Positions 1-6,626 of a stretch of DNA of 9,529 bases are shown piece after piece; within the stretch, counting starts at the first letter, position 1, and each line of letters opens with the position of its first letter. The DNA is from Nitrospinae bacterium RIFCSPLOWO2_12_FULL_45_22 (GTDB taxonomy: Bacteria; 2-12-FULL-45-22). A program made the translations under genes and the position numbers. The notes under the pieces are model-generated. The model was not told the origin of the DNA, searched no databases, and was given only the letters and a program-made list of their open reading frames with translations. The DNA is taken from NCBI GenBank assembly GCA_001803565.1, contig MHDQ01000211.1, forward strand, positions 1 to 9,529, given 5' to 3'.

Positions 1-19
1 TTCCGGGTCAAGCCCGGAA
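1..19. repeat. Short palindromic intergenic repeat at window edge
   Basis: Perfect 7-bp stem (TTCCGGG / CCCGGAA) around a 5-base loop, followed by TGACA. This resembles the 'TTCCGGG...CCCGGAATGAC' palindromes scattered between genes in many bacterial genomes. It may extend left of the window. There is no T-run after either arm, so it is not a convincing Rho-independent terminator. Bases 20-101 hold nothing else I can recognise. Confidence 0.6.
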
Positions 20-101
20 TGACAGGCAATGTTGGTATGCGCAAATAATTATGTCGCTCTGTATAAATTGATTCGAAAAAGTGATAAAAAAATATGAAAA
101 C

Positions 102-235
102 GTTCACCGCAGAGGCACAGAGGCGCGGAGACCGTGGGGCATGTCCGTAACTCGTGTCCGTCCATCAATGGACCCAGAAGACGGACACAGATCATGAAAT
201 TGCTCCGCGTCTCTGCGGTAAATAGCCCAGTGAAC
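102..235. repeat. MITE-like intergenic element with imperfect inverted ends
   Basis: The left end (102-131) carries GTTCACCGCAGAGGCACAGA and continues into a GCGCGGAG motif. The right end (203-235) carries the complement as CTCCGCGTCTCTGCGGT followed by GTGAAC, with about 11 unmatched bases between those two blocks. Inside is a strong hairpin, GTGTCCGTC (154-162) against GACGGACAC (180-188), with TCC/GGA pairs further in. The element begins 2 bases beyond the slt stop codon, so it lies directly in that gene's 3' untranslated region and could affect transcript ends or stability. The terminal motif resembles that of the element at 4818-4998. No coding function is evident. Confidence 0.6.
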
Positions 236-237
236 AT

Positions 238-2457
238 TTACTGTATCCTCTTTGCGCCATAGATTTTCTGGTAAAAGATTTGATTCCGGAGAATATTTTT
301 TATATAATCGCGCGTCTCGTTATAAGGGATATTTTCAATGAATTCTTCCGGATCGTTAACCGCATAGCTTTTCAGCCATTCTTTGACCTTTTCTGGCCCC
401 GCATTATAACCTGCTAGAGCCAGGATTAGATTCCGATCAAATCTCTTCTGCAAGTAATTAAAATACCATATCCCTAGCGATATGTTAGAGTCAGGATCGA
501 AAAGGTAGTGTTGTTTAAAACCATCTTTACTCAATGATTGGGAAATGAACTCTCCGGTAGAAGGCAAGATCTGCATCAGCCCACAAGCGCCAGCAGAAGA
601 GATTGCCCCGGATTGGAAGGCGCTCTCCTGCCGGATAATAGCCATGATCAAGTAAGGGTCCTGGCGGTACTGCCTGGCCTGGGAATTTACCTGCTCCCAA
701 TATGGTAAGGGATAAAATAGCTGCCATAACTCTGCCGGGAACTGGTTCCTGTCCTTTACTGGCTTAGTAAGCAGAATCCGGCTCAAAATCTTTATTGCGT
801 CATGATAAAATCCAGTTTGGCAAGAAAATTTAGCCAGGGGATATAGACAGTTAGTATCCGGGGAGACGAGTTTCATTAAATATTTTAATTCCTGCTGACC
901 CTCTACATAAAAGGCCAGCACAGCTAATTCTCTAATCCTTTCCAGATAGTAGTTCTGTTCGGCGCTCCATGACATATCCTTAGGGGGCGGGGGTCGGGGA
1001 ATCAGTGACACTTCTGACCCCTGATCTCTGACCCCTGACCCCTGACCCTTTGGTTCCTGACTTTTCCGCCATCGTTCTTCTCCTTTAATGCCGTAATAGC
1101 TATAAGGGTAGTTCCGGGCTAATTCTTCATAATATTCTTGAGCCTTTTCTTCCTGGCCGGCCTTTTCCAGTGCCCTGGCATACCAGTAAAGGGCTTTGTC
1201 TCTCAGTTTGTCAGCCTTAGAAAGGAGGGTTAAATCCTTAAACACCTGAGCAGCTCTAGCATATTCGCCTGTTGCATACTCTGTCCAACCCCATCGCCAA
1301 TAAACCTCCGGGAGCAATTCTCCTTTCGGAAACTGCCTTGCCATGTCCTGATATACCCTGCGGGCCTGGGGCCATCTCCCTTCCTCTTCCTTCATTAACC
1401 CCAAGACCAACATCCCTTTCTCGGTCCACGCATCAGCAGGAAAAGTCTTTATCAGTCTCTTTATCGCTCCTTCACCTCTATAATAGTCTTTTGTCGTCCA
1501 ATATAACCTTGCGAGGTAATATAGCCCTTCCGGTAAATAATGGCTGCCAGGATATTTAGCTATAAATTGTTCAAGTAAAGATTTAGCTTCAGTCCTTTCT
1601 CTGAGCATGCTTTGACAGAAGGCCTTTTTTAATACAGCATTCTCACGAAATTCTTGAGAAGGTTGTACAGATATAATATTCTCATAATCCTTTAAGGCCA
1701 AGGCATAACGCCCCAGTTCCCTCAATTTTTCTGCCCTTTTTAGATAGAGCACCAGCGAGCTTTTGGCCAGGTTCAATACTTTATGTTTATCTAAAATATT
1801 CATCTCTCGCCAACTGGCATCTGCAAGGGTCTGTTCTGGATAATCAAAGTAGAGCCTACTGTATAGCTCCCAGGCCGGGGATGACTGACCGGTTTTTGCC
1901 AGAGACTCTGCCCAGCCAAATATTGCTTCGGCCTCTTTTTTCCTATTAGCCAGCCCCTCCCCTTCTATAACTCCCTGGTATTTAGCGATGGCCTGAGCAT
2001 AATCTCCCATCTCCTTCAAGGCATGAGCTTCCAGGAGTTGGGCATCATAGACTAAGAGGCTCTTAGGATACTTCTCGCCAAATGATTTTATTAACTCATA
2101 GGCTCTATGGGGCTTACCCTGTGCCAGCCATATTTTGCCCAGTTCTAGCTCAATATAATCCCGCAACTTGTCATAGTCTTTCCTGGCCCGGATAAAATAG
2201 TCTTCCGCCTCCGGGAGCTTACCAAGCTGTTTATAGGTATAAGCTAGAAGGAACAGGGCTCTTTTCTGCCAAATAGGTTCTGGATTGGAATCTAACAGTT
2301 TCTTAAGGTTGGGTATGGTGTTTTGGTAATCCTGGGCTTGTGTCTGTGCTAAGATAACCTTCCAATCCTTTGGTGGATCAGGGTCTGCCATTACTGGCCA
2401 GACAAAAATAACCAGGCAAACAAAAAGGATTATTATTAAATTTTTTCCTCTACCCAT
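238..2457 (-). CDS. slt: Soluble lytic murein transglycosylase with N-terminal TPR domain
   Basis: 739 residues. Residues 1-24 look like a Sec signal peptide: basic MGRGK, a hydrophobic core, then VMA before DPDPP, so the enzyme should act in the periplasm. Residues about 30-460 form a long TPR-like superhelix. Residues about 590-730 form the SLT domain: RQES with the probable catalytic glutamate E611, GLMQILPSTG (626-635), LAGYNAGPEK (681-690) and IPYNETRDYIKNIL (710-723). This enzyme class cleaves the MurNAc-GlcNAc bond without water and leaves 1,6-anhydro-MurNAc ends. The length is somewhat above that of E. coli Slt70. The start overlaps the anmK end by 8 bases (ATG inside GATGGGTAG), implying translational coupling. 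The TPR-to-SLT linker contains an unusual low-complexity insert encoded by a GGGGTCA-type repeat. The family call is firm; the gene symbol is by family analogy. Confidence 0.93.
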   Translation of the reverse strand: MGRGKNLIIILFVCLVIFVWPVMADPDPPKDWKVILAQTQAQDYQNTIPNLKKLLDSNPEPIWQKRALFLLAYTYKQLGKLPEAEDYFIRARKDYDKLRDYIELELGKIWLAQGKPHRAYELIKSFGEKYPKSLLVYDAQLLEAHALKEMGDYAQAIAKYQGVIEGEGLANRKKEAEAIFGWAESLAKTGQSSPAWELYSRLYFDYPEQTLADASWREMNILDKHKVLNLAKSSLVLYLKRAEKLRELGRYALALKDYENIISVQPSQEFRENAVLKKAFCQSMLRERTEAKSLLEQFIAKYPGSHYLPEGLYYLARLYWTTKDYYRGEGAIKRLIKTFPADAWTEKGMLVLGLMKEEEGRWPQARRVYQDMARQFPKGELLPEVYWRWGWTEYATGEYARAAQVFKDLTLLSKADKLRDKALYWYARALEKAGQEEKAQEYYEELARNYPYSYYGIKGEERWRKSQEPKGQGSGVRDQGSEVSLIPRPPPPKDMSWSAEQNYYLERIRELAVLAFYVEGQQELKYLMKLVSPDTNCLYPLAKFSCQTGFYHDAIKILSRILLTKPVKDRNQFPAELWQLFYPLPYWEQVNSQARQYRQDPYLIMAIIRQESAFQSGAISSAGACGLMQILPSTGEFISQSLSKDGFKQHYLFDPDSNISLGIWYFNYLQKRFDRNLILALAGYNAGPEKVKEWLKSYAVNDPEEFIENIPYNETRDYIKNILRNQIFYQKIYGAKRIQ
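1013..1050 (-). repeat. GGGGTCA-type microsatellite inside slt
   Basis: On the minus strand several imperfect copies of a GGGGTCA unit follow one another, with one AGATCA variant. They encode the stretch GQGSGVRDQGSEV (residues 471-483) between the TPR region and the SLT domain. The following PRPPPPK is also low-complexity. The repeat keeps the reading frame, so it looks like a tolerated linker expansion rather than a disruption. GGGGTCA arrays like this are usually intergenic. Confidence 0.65.
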
Positions 2458-3646
2458 CTACCCTCCATCTACCCTCCCGATCCCCTGGCACTATCTTCCC
2501 TAATATCACCTTTTTGCTAGCACCGGTCACATTACCGAGATTGGCCGGCACACCCGATGCCGCCTCATTAGCGAGAATAGCAAAGGCAATAGCTTCTAAT
2601 GCCTTTGCTGGGATGCCATACTCATCTGTAGACACTAAAGGAATGGGGTAAATTCGTTCCCGGAGCTTGTTTACCAGGAAAGGATTCTGAGCACCACCAC
2701 CACAAACAATAAACTCCTCGACGGAAAAATGGGGGAGGATAAAATCCTTAAAGCCCTGATAAATGGAATCTACGGTAAAATTAGCTACCGTAGCTATCAG
2801 GTCATTCCCTTTCACCCTGATTTGTTTTGCCCACCCCATTATCTCTTCTAAATAGAAAGGACCAAAATCCTCCCGGCCAGTAGATTTGGGTGGGTTTTTT
2901 TTGAGGTAAGGATGGGAGAGGAGTTGTTGGCTCAAGGGCTCACTAATTATCCCTTGAAAAGCCCCTTCTCCATCTATATCAAAAGTCTTTTCTCCCTGGG
3001 TTAAATGGCTAATAACCGCATCCAGGAGCATATTGCCTGGTCCGGTATCGAAGGCAATAACCTTGTCGGGATTGCTACCAGAAGGCAACAGAGTAATGTT
3101 AGCGATACCCCCGATATTCAGCACTACTCGCGTCTTATGGGGATGTTTAAATAGTAGGTAATGGATATATGGAGTCAGAGGGGCACCCATACCACCGGCC
3201 GCAATATCTCGGGTACGAAAATCTGCTACGGTGGTTACCCCGGTCCTTTCGGCAATCACTGCGGGTTCTCCTATTTGTAAGGTGGAGCGGACTTCAAAAC
3301 CATGATCTAACCGGGATTGAGGTAAGTGATGAATGGTCTGACCATGCGAGCCTATTAGGTCTATCTCCTCGATCCGGGTGTTGCTCTTACGGCAGAGCTC
3401 GTGCACTGCCTGGGCGAACAGCTCACCCAGAAGGAAATTCAGATGGCAAATTAAATCCACTGTGCCGTTAAGAGATGAGGAGGCCCGGAGTATATCTTCT
3501 TTTACCTTAGGTGGGTAAGGTGTTGTCTGGAAGGCTAACAGGTTGATGCGGGTATCCAGGCCATAGTGGTTAATCTCTACCAGGGCAGCATCTATCCCAT
3601 CTGCCGACGTACCAGACATCAATCCTATTACTTTCCTCTGGCTCAT
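2450..3646 (-). CDS. anmK: Anhydro-N-acetylmuramic acid kinase
   Basis: 398 residues, close to the usual family length of about 370-390. AnmK uses ATP to open the 1,6-anhydro ring of anhydro-MurNAc and phosphorylate it, giving MurNAc-6-phosphate in cytosolic cell-wall recycling. Visible family motifs are MSGTSADGID (10-19, nucleotide and sugar binding), GSHGQTIHH (99-107), GEPAVIAERTG (126-136), the RDIAAGGMGAPL segment (146-157), LNIGGIAN (176-183), FDTGPGN (199-205, with D200 matching the catalytic aspartate position), and CGGGAQN (315-321). No strong ribosome-binding site precedes the ATG, but the motif next to the start fixes the N-terminus. It lies 67 bases downstream of the radical SAM gene and overlaps slt, so the two murein-recycling steps are very likely co-expressed. 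Confidence 0.95.
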   Translation of the reverse strand: MSQRKVIGLMSGTSADGIDAALVEINHYGLDTRINLLAFQTTPYPPKVKEDILRASSSLNGTVDLICHLNFLLGELFAQAVHELCRKSNTRIEEIDLIGSHGQTIHHLPQSRLDHGFEVRSTLQIGEPAVIAERTGVTTVADFRTRDIAAGGMGAPLTPYIHYLLFKHPHKTRVVLNIGGIANITLLPSGSNPDKVIAFDTGPGNMLLDAVISHLTQGEKTFDIDGEGAFQGIISEPLSQQLLSHPYLKKNPPKSTGREDFGPFYLEEIMGWAKQIRVKGNDLIATVANFTVDSIYQGFKDFILPHFSVEEFIVCGGGAQNPFLVNKLRERIYPIPLVSTDEYGIPAKALEAIAFAILANEAASGVPANLGNVTGASKKVILGKIVPGDREGRWRVDG

Positions 3647-3713
3647 AGCAGGCGCTATAATACCAGCCCACCCAACAAAAGTAAAGGATAACAGGCATCG
3701 TTCAAATTTTCTC

Positions 3714-4793
3714 TCAAGCTAGTGCTGGTTCATACCAGCATAGGGGGTCTTCGGCCATAGGGTCGCCAGTCAGGGCATGGGTCCGCCGCCTGTCTCCTCC
3801 ACAGACATATCTATATTCGCAACGGCCACACTTGCCTTTTAATCTCGCCCGGTCTCTCAAAGTAATAAGAATCTCGGCACTACCCCAAATATCTTGCAGC
3901 TCCTGGCTCCTCAAATCACCTGCTTCGATCTCTATAGTGGGCACGACTTTACCATCAACTGTTAGGTTAAAGCCATATATCCCAAAAGGGTCCCCGACAT
4001 TAAAATCCTTCTTATCAGGGGCCGCATATCTTTTTTTGGCCTTTTGATTTTCTGCTACAATATAGTAACCATCAAACTTTATCTGTTGCCTGCCAAAAAG
4101 CCCCTGCTGTTCCAGTAGATAGCGCTGCATATCTCTTCGTTGTTCGTTGGTCAACTGCAAATCCACTCTGCCTTGTGCCCGGCCAAAAGGGATAAATTCA
4201 TTTATTACGATATTTACCTCCAGATCCAGGGCCAACCGGATTATTAGGGGTAGTTCCTTATAATTTCCTTGAGAGATAGTGGTCTGGATATCTATTACCG
4301 GGATACCGGCTTTTTTGCAATTCCCTATAGCTCGGATTCCTTTATCATAACTGCCTTCACCTCTAAGGGGGTCATTGGTTGCTGCGCTGGGACCATCCAG
4401 ACTAATATCTACTACAGAAAGCCCGGCATACTTTAGCCCACAGGCATACTCTTCATCAATTAGGATACCATTAGTAACCATCCCTACCCCCAGAATAGGG
4501 GAGGTATAGGCAATGATTTCGAGCAGGTCTTTCCGTAGGGTTGGTTCGCCACCACCCAGAGAGAGATAGGTGGTGCCGGCCCTTTTGAGGTTCCGAACGA
4601 GGGCGTAAATCTCTTCGGTAGTCAATTCATCTTCCGCTGGTTCAGTAGAATCGGCCCCGCAGTATTTGCAGCGTAAATTGCAGCCCGCAGTAATCTGGAA
4701 GATGGCGAAGGATGGTTTGAGGCATTCTAGTTCTCGCTGGAACTTAGCCCGAGTAACCTGCAAAAAATCCTGGGTCGAAAACCCCTCTTTCAT
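3714..4793 (-). CDS. Radical SAM/SPASM-type protein, NirJ/AhbD-like
   Basis: 359 residues. The radical SAM core holds the 4Fe-4S motif C38-x3-C42-x2-C45, a GGGEPTLR segment (80-87, SAM contact) and DISLDGP (129-135). The C-terminal part reads LKGKCGRCEYRYVCGG (318-333) followed by a TGDPMAEDPLC segment ending at C352, giving four cysteines (322, 325, 331, 352) that could hold one auxiliary cluster. This tail closely resembles the one in heme-related NirJ/AhbD proteins and their uncharacterised relatives. The upstream cysteines of a full two-cluster SPASM domain are absent: the segment around 281-290 reads GKVVPTIEIE, with no cysteine. No heme d1 or siroheme genes are nearby, so I do not assign heme chemistry. 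It precedes anmK on the same strand and may share its transcript. The substrate is unknown. Confidence 0.85.
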   Translation of the reverse strand: MKEGFSTQDFLQVTRAKFQRELECLKPSFAIFQITAGCNLRCKYCGADSTEPAEDELTTEEIYALVRNLKRAGTTYLSLGGGEPTLRKDLLEIIAYTSPILGVGMVTNGILIDEEYACGLKYAGLSVVDISLDGPSAATNDPLRGEGSYDKGIRAIGNCKKAGIPVIDIQTTISQGNYKELPLIIRLALDLEVNIVINEFIPFGRAQGRVDLQLTNEQRRDMQRYLLEQQGLFGRQQIKFDGYYIVAENQKAKKRYAAPDKKDFNVGDPFGIYGFNLTVDGKVVPTIEIEAGDLRSQELQDIWGSAEILITLRDRARLKGKCGRCEYRYVCGGDRRRTHALTGDPMAEDPLCWYEPALA

Positions 4794-4817
4794 GGCAATC
4801 TTTTATTGTAATAATTC

Positions 4818-4998
4818 AGCCACCAAGGCACAAAGTCACTAAGGAATGGCAAAGGACCTGGATAGAGGCGAGCAAGCCTTCGGCCTAGAGGGCCTCAGCC
4901 CGAAGGCTCGATCACTACAAATTATTTTTTGGTTGTAATGGCAGAGCTTGCTCTGCATCATACATTTGACCCTTGGTGTCTTGGTGCCTTAGTGGCTA
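4818..4998. repeat. MITE-like intergenic element with 27-bp terminal inverted repeats
   Basis: The left end (4818-4844) starts AGCCACCAAGGCACAAAGTC and the right end (4972-4998) is its reverse complement at 23 of 27 positions. Inside are two more hairpins: AGCCTTCGG (4874-4882) against CCGAAGGCT further right, and the near-perfect palindrome GCAGAGCTTGCTCTGC at 4941-4956. No open frame in it looks real. It lies between the radical SAM start and the damaged VapC remnant, and its right end is about 20 bases from where the toxin sequence is lost. The 'CACCAAGGCACAAAGNCAC' terminal motif is common between genes in many environmental bacterial genomes, but I cannot name the mobilising enzyme. Confidence 0.7.
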
Positions 4999-5021
4999 AT
5001 AAAACTTCCCTGGGTGAACGA

Positions 5022-5051
5022 TTACTTGGCGTCGATGCAACGTTTGGGCAC
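5022..5051 (-). pseudogene. Remnant of a VapC-type PIN toxin gene (first codons only)
   Basis: Three bases after the antitoxin stop, a GTG codon preceded by GAGGGG starts a frame reading MPKRCIDAK and then stop. VapC/PIN toxins typically open with a short strand leading into I-D-A/T-N-V-I, where the aspartate is catalytic. Adding one base after GCCAA here would restore IDANVIV, after which all similarity ends within a few bases. The natural reading is that the 3' portion of the toxin was deleted, with a frameshift at the break, leaving the antitoxin orphaned. The segment is too short for certainty; the call rests on position, the ribosome-binding site and the IDA signature together. Confidence 0.5.
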
Positions 5052-5054
5052 AGA

Positions 5055-5321
5055 TTACCCCTCGTCACGGATGCGGCGTAAGTCTGCGGCAGAGTCAAAC
5101 TCTCCTTCCCATAGTTCAGCCACCTTATCACACTCGGCTAACCAAGCATCTACCTTCGCCAACCGTGACTTCGCCCCTTCCTTATTGTTTTCTTGTGTTG
5201 TAGCAACAAGAGCCAGATTAATCAACTGCTCGGAGATATGTGCCACTAGTTTGAGTTGTTCGTGCGGTGGCAGTTGAGCCACCTGTTGTTCCAGTTGCTC
5301 TAAAGTCATCTTGTTGCTCAT
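5055..5321 (-). CDS. VapB-like antitoxin (orphan)
   Basis: 88 residues. The N-terminal helix MTLEQLEQQVAQLPPHEQLK has the 'LPPEEQLKLVE' pattern of a common antitoxin family paired with PIN-domain toxins, and the C-terminus GEFDSAADLRRIRDEG carries the acidic/arginine tail expected to enter the toxin active site. A GAGGAG ribosome-binding site lies 7 bases before the ATG. It normally neutralises the VapC ribonuclease and represses its own operon. Here only the first codons of a toxin follow, so it may be a relic or a free antitoxin able to neutralise a related VapC elsewhere. It starts shortly after the attC-like site at 5361-5432, so it looks like the first gene of a truncated cassette. Confidence 0.75.
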   Translation of the reverse strand: MSNKMTLEQLEQQVAQLPPHEQLKLVAHISEQLINLALVATTQENNKEGAKSRLAKVDAWLAECDKVAELWEGEFDSAADLRRIRDEG

Positions 5322-5360
5322 CTTTGTTCTCCTCTATTTCTTTCTTAGGCTTGGCATTGC

Positions 5361-5432
5361 GCCTAACGGGCTGGCTAAACGAAGTTGCGAAGCATTTCCT
5401 ATAATTTTTTATCTTTTAGCCTGTTGTTAGCT
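5361..5432 (-). other. attC-like recombination site C
   Basis: Reading the minus strand, an R''-type box AGCTAAC (5432-5426) leads into arm GGCTAAA (5421-5415). A variable loop follows, then arm TTTAGCC (5379-5373), a 5-base spacer and R' box GTTAGGC (5367-5361), which fits GTTRRRY. The arms are perfect complements over 7 bases and the boxes pair over GCTAAC with mismatches. The stop codon of the 185-residue gene lies inside the R'' box, as is frequent in integron cassettes. The expected cut is between G (5367) and TT (5366). Confidence 0.68.
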
Positions 5433-6028
5433 GAAGTCAGATATATATTTCTTCTGTCCATAGCGTTCTAACATATCTTGCAAAATCTTATCATCTATTA
5501 CGGCTTTTACATAATTGTATAATCTTTTGTATTCAGATTTTAGCTCAGGGCAACTTTCCCAGACTTCATGATTGTTGATAATCGTTTGTATTTTACCATT
5601 TAAAATATCTACACCTGCCCAATCTTTAAGAATTTTAGGGCTGAGTAGCACCCAGGCAAAAAATCCTTCCCAGTATTTCCTATCCGGATCCGAAAGGGCA
5701 TCCCATGTTTTATCAATATAATCATGATCAATCCATACCATTTGCTCCTCAGCTTTGTCTGCCCCTTCTTCATTTCCTAATATTCGAATAGATTCTTTTA
5801 TCCAAGAAGGAAAAGGCTCGCAGAAATTCCAAGCTCTCCCATAGGCTTGGTACCAATCATGGTTTACAATCCTATGATTTGAACCCAAGAGTTCATGGGG
5901 TTTATCCTTTTCTTTATGAAGATCGAAATAAGGTCTTCCATAAGCGATTAAATCTATTACTGCATGTACCCATGCACTTGGCATTTTACAAATCCCCTTT
6001 TTCTTCCGTTAATCTGATTTTCAGCTAA
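5367..6028 (-). mobile_element. Integron-type gene cassette carrying one unknown gene
   Basis: The boundaries are set by the G|TT cut points of two attC-like sites. The cassette begins TTAGCTGAA at 6028 and its own R'' region near 5426-5435 reads TTCAGCTAAC, the exact reverse complement of GTTAGCTGAA. In the excised circle these two ends would form one matched attC, which is what cassette biology predicts and what chance would rarely give. About 660 bases, one gene, and a short leader (5985-6028) with an AGGGG ribosome-binding site. Confidence 0.7.
5427..5984 (-). CDS. Conserved-looking cassette protein of unknown function
   Basis: 185 residues; I do not recognise the family with confidence. 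There is no signal peptide and no clear membrane segment, so it is probably cytosolic. It is rich in W, Y and acidic residues and histidines cluster in the N-terminal third: H7 in PSAWVH, then H23, H30, H37 and H42 in NHDWYQAYG, and later IDHDYID (85-91). The spacing of H/D pairs could suit a metal-binding, mostly helical hydrolase, but that is only an inference. The ATG at 5984 follows an AGGGG site about 10 bases upstream, and the stop falls in the R'' box of attC site C. The coding region is visibly more AT-rich than slt or anmK, consistent with acquisition as a cassette. It stands alone without an antitoxin-like partner. Confidence 0.75.
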   Translation of the reverse strand: MPSAWVHAVIDLIAYGRPYFDLHKEKDKPHELLGSNHRIVNHDWYQAYGRAWNFCEPFPSWIKESIRILGNEEGADKAEEQMVWIDHDYIDKTWDALSDPDRKYWEGFFAWVLLSPKILKDWAGVDILNGKIQTIINNHEVWESCPELKSEYKRLYNYVKAVIDDKILQDMLERYGQKKYISDFS

Positions 6029-6089
6029 CGGTTTTGGCACAAAAGAAGCCTGAAGGGTTTGGATGGTAATCTTTTGCACCATGTTATCT
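6023..6089 (-). other. attC-like recombination site B
   Basis: Minus-strand order: R''-like AGATAAC (6089-6083), one spacer base, arm TGGTGCAAAAG (6081-6071), 25-base loop, arm CTTTTGTGCCA (6045-6035), 5-base spacer, R' box GTTAGCT (6029-6023). The arms pair over 11 positions with two G-T wobbles in the folded single strand. The spacer layout (1 base on one side, 5 on the other) matches attC site A. The R' box departs from GTTRRRY at one base. The site directly follows the hicA stop. Confidence 0.65.
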
Positions 6090-6094
6090 GCCTG
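6082..6094 (+). repeat. 13-bp direct repeat, copy 1 (TGTTATCTGCCTG)
   Basis: An exact second copy is at 6627-6639 in the same orientation. The two copies bracket the hicBA unit. On the minus strand this copy contains the R'' box of attC site B (CAGGCAGATAAC). Confidence 0.75.
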
Positions 6095-6108
6095 TTGCGG
6101 GCAGGGAT

Positions 6109-6321
6109 TTATAAAAGTTTTTTGAATTCTTCAATAGTTAGTCCAGCATCTTTTACCATACCGGCCATTGTGAAAGCATCCACGGGATTAACCCTGGGGA
6201 TGGTAATAATCCTTTCGCCGTTTGTCATTGTGATATGTTTACCTTTTCTTGCTATTCGGAAACCTGCTTTTTGAAATGCCCTCACTGCTCGCTGGTGGTT
6301 TATCCCTGATAATTTAGGCAT
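6109..6321 (-). CDS. hicA: HicA-type mRNA interferase toxin
   Basis: 70 residues, typical for HicA. The protein is basic with a double-stranded-RNA-binding-like fold, and the family's catalytic histidine fits H29 in the segment RKGKHITM (25-32); the conserved AFQKAGF (15-21) and GMVKDAGLT (53-61) segments are present. HicA cleaves mRNA and tmRNA and is blocked by HicB. Its ATG overlaps the hicB end by 8 bases (ATGCCTAA), giving coupled translation in the hicB-hicA order. The stop at 6109-6111 is 14 bases before the direct repeat and attC site B. No truncation or frameshift is visible, so the toxin appears intact. Confidence 0.9.
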   Translation of the reverse strand: MPKLSGINHQRAVRAFQKAGFRIARKGKHITMTNGERIITIPRVNPVDAFTMAGMVKDAGLTIEEFKKLL

Positions 6322-6514
6322 AAGATACTTCTACATAACGATACTCTTTGTCTTTGGTTAGCTCCTCAACGGTTTCTAAATATGATTGTATGGCATCTTT
6401 AATGTTTTCCAATGCTTCTTCTTCTGTTTTTCCTTGAGACCAGCAACCAGGCAGGCCAGGAACCCAGACAGAATAACCTTCTTCTGTTTTTTTGAGATTT
6501 ACTTTATATTTCAT
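6314..6514 (-). CDS. hicB: HicB-type antitoxin
   Basis: 66 residues from the ATG at 6514, which is 5 bases after a very strong AGGAGG site; a GTG two codons upstream would overlap that site and is less likely. The segment around GYSVWVPGLPGCWSQGKTEEEALENI is the classic HicB pattern (partial RNase-H-like fold: V-P-x-L-P-G-C...G-x-T-x-E-E-A). The protein ends soon after the fold, lacking a C-terminal helix-turn-helix or ribbon-helix-helix domain, so autoregulation may be weak or rely on the complex. It is the partner of the overlapping hicA. HicBA pairs are frequent cargo of chromosomal integron cassettes, which fits this context. Confidence 0.9.
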   Translation of the reverse strand: MKYKVNLKKTEEGYSVWVPGLPGCWSQGKTEEEALENIKDAIQSYLETVEELTKDKEYRYVEVSYA

Positions 6515-6626
6515 AGGCACCTCCTTAGTCTTTTTAATCTTTTAACCTATTTTACCCCAAAATGCTGATTTTGTTTACCAATAAATAGAAGGGCAAAGCC
6601 TTTGGGATAATTAATCTCAAACTCTC

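Noticed and set aside
154-188. Rho-independent terminator for slt
   Set aside because: The hairpin is strong, but no U-tract follows it on the minus strand.
49-237. 62-codon minus-strand open frame
   Set aside because: It lies almost wholly within the inverted-repeat element at 102-235 and has no ribosome-binding site or recognisable protein pattern.
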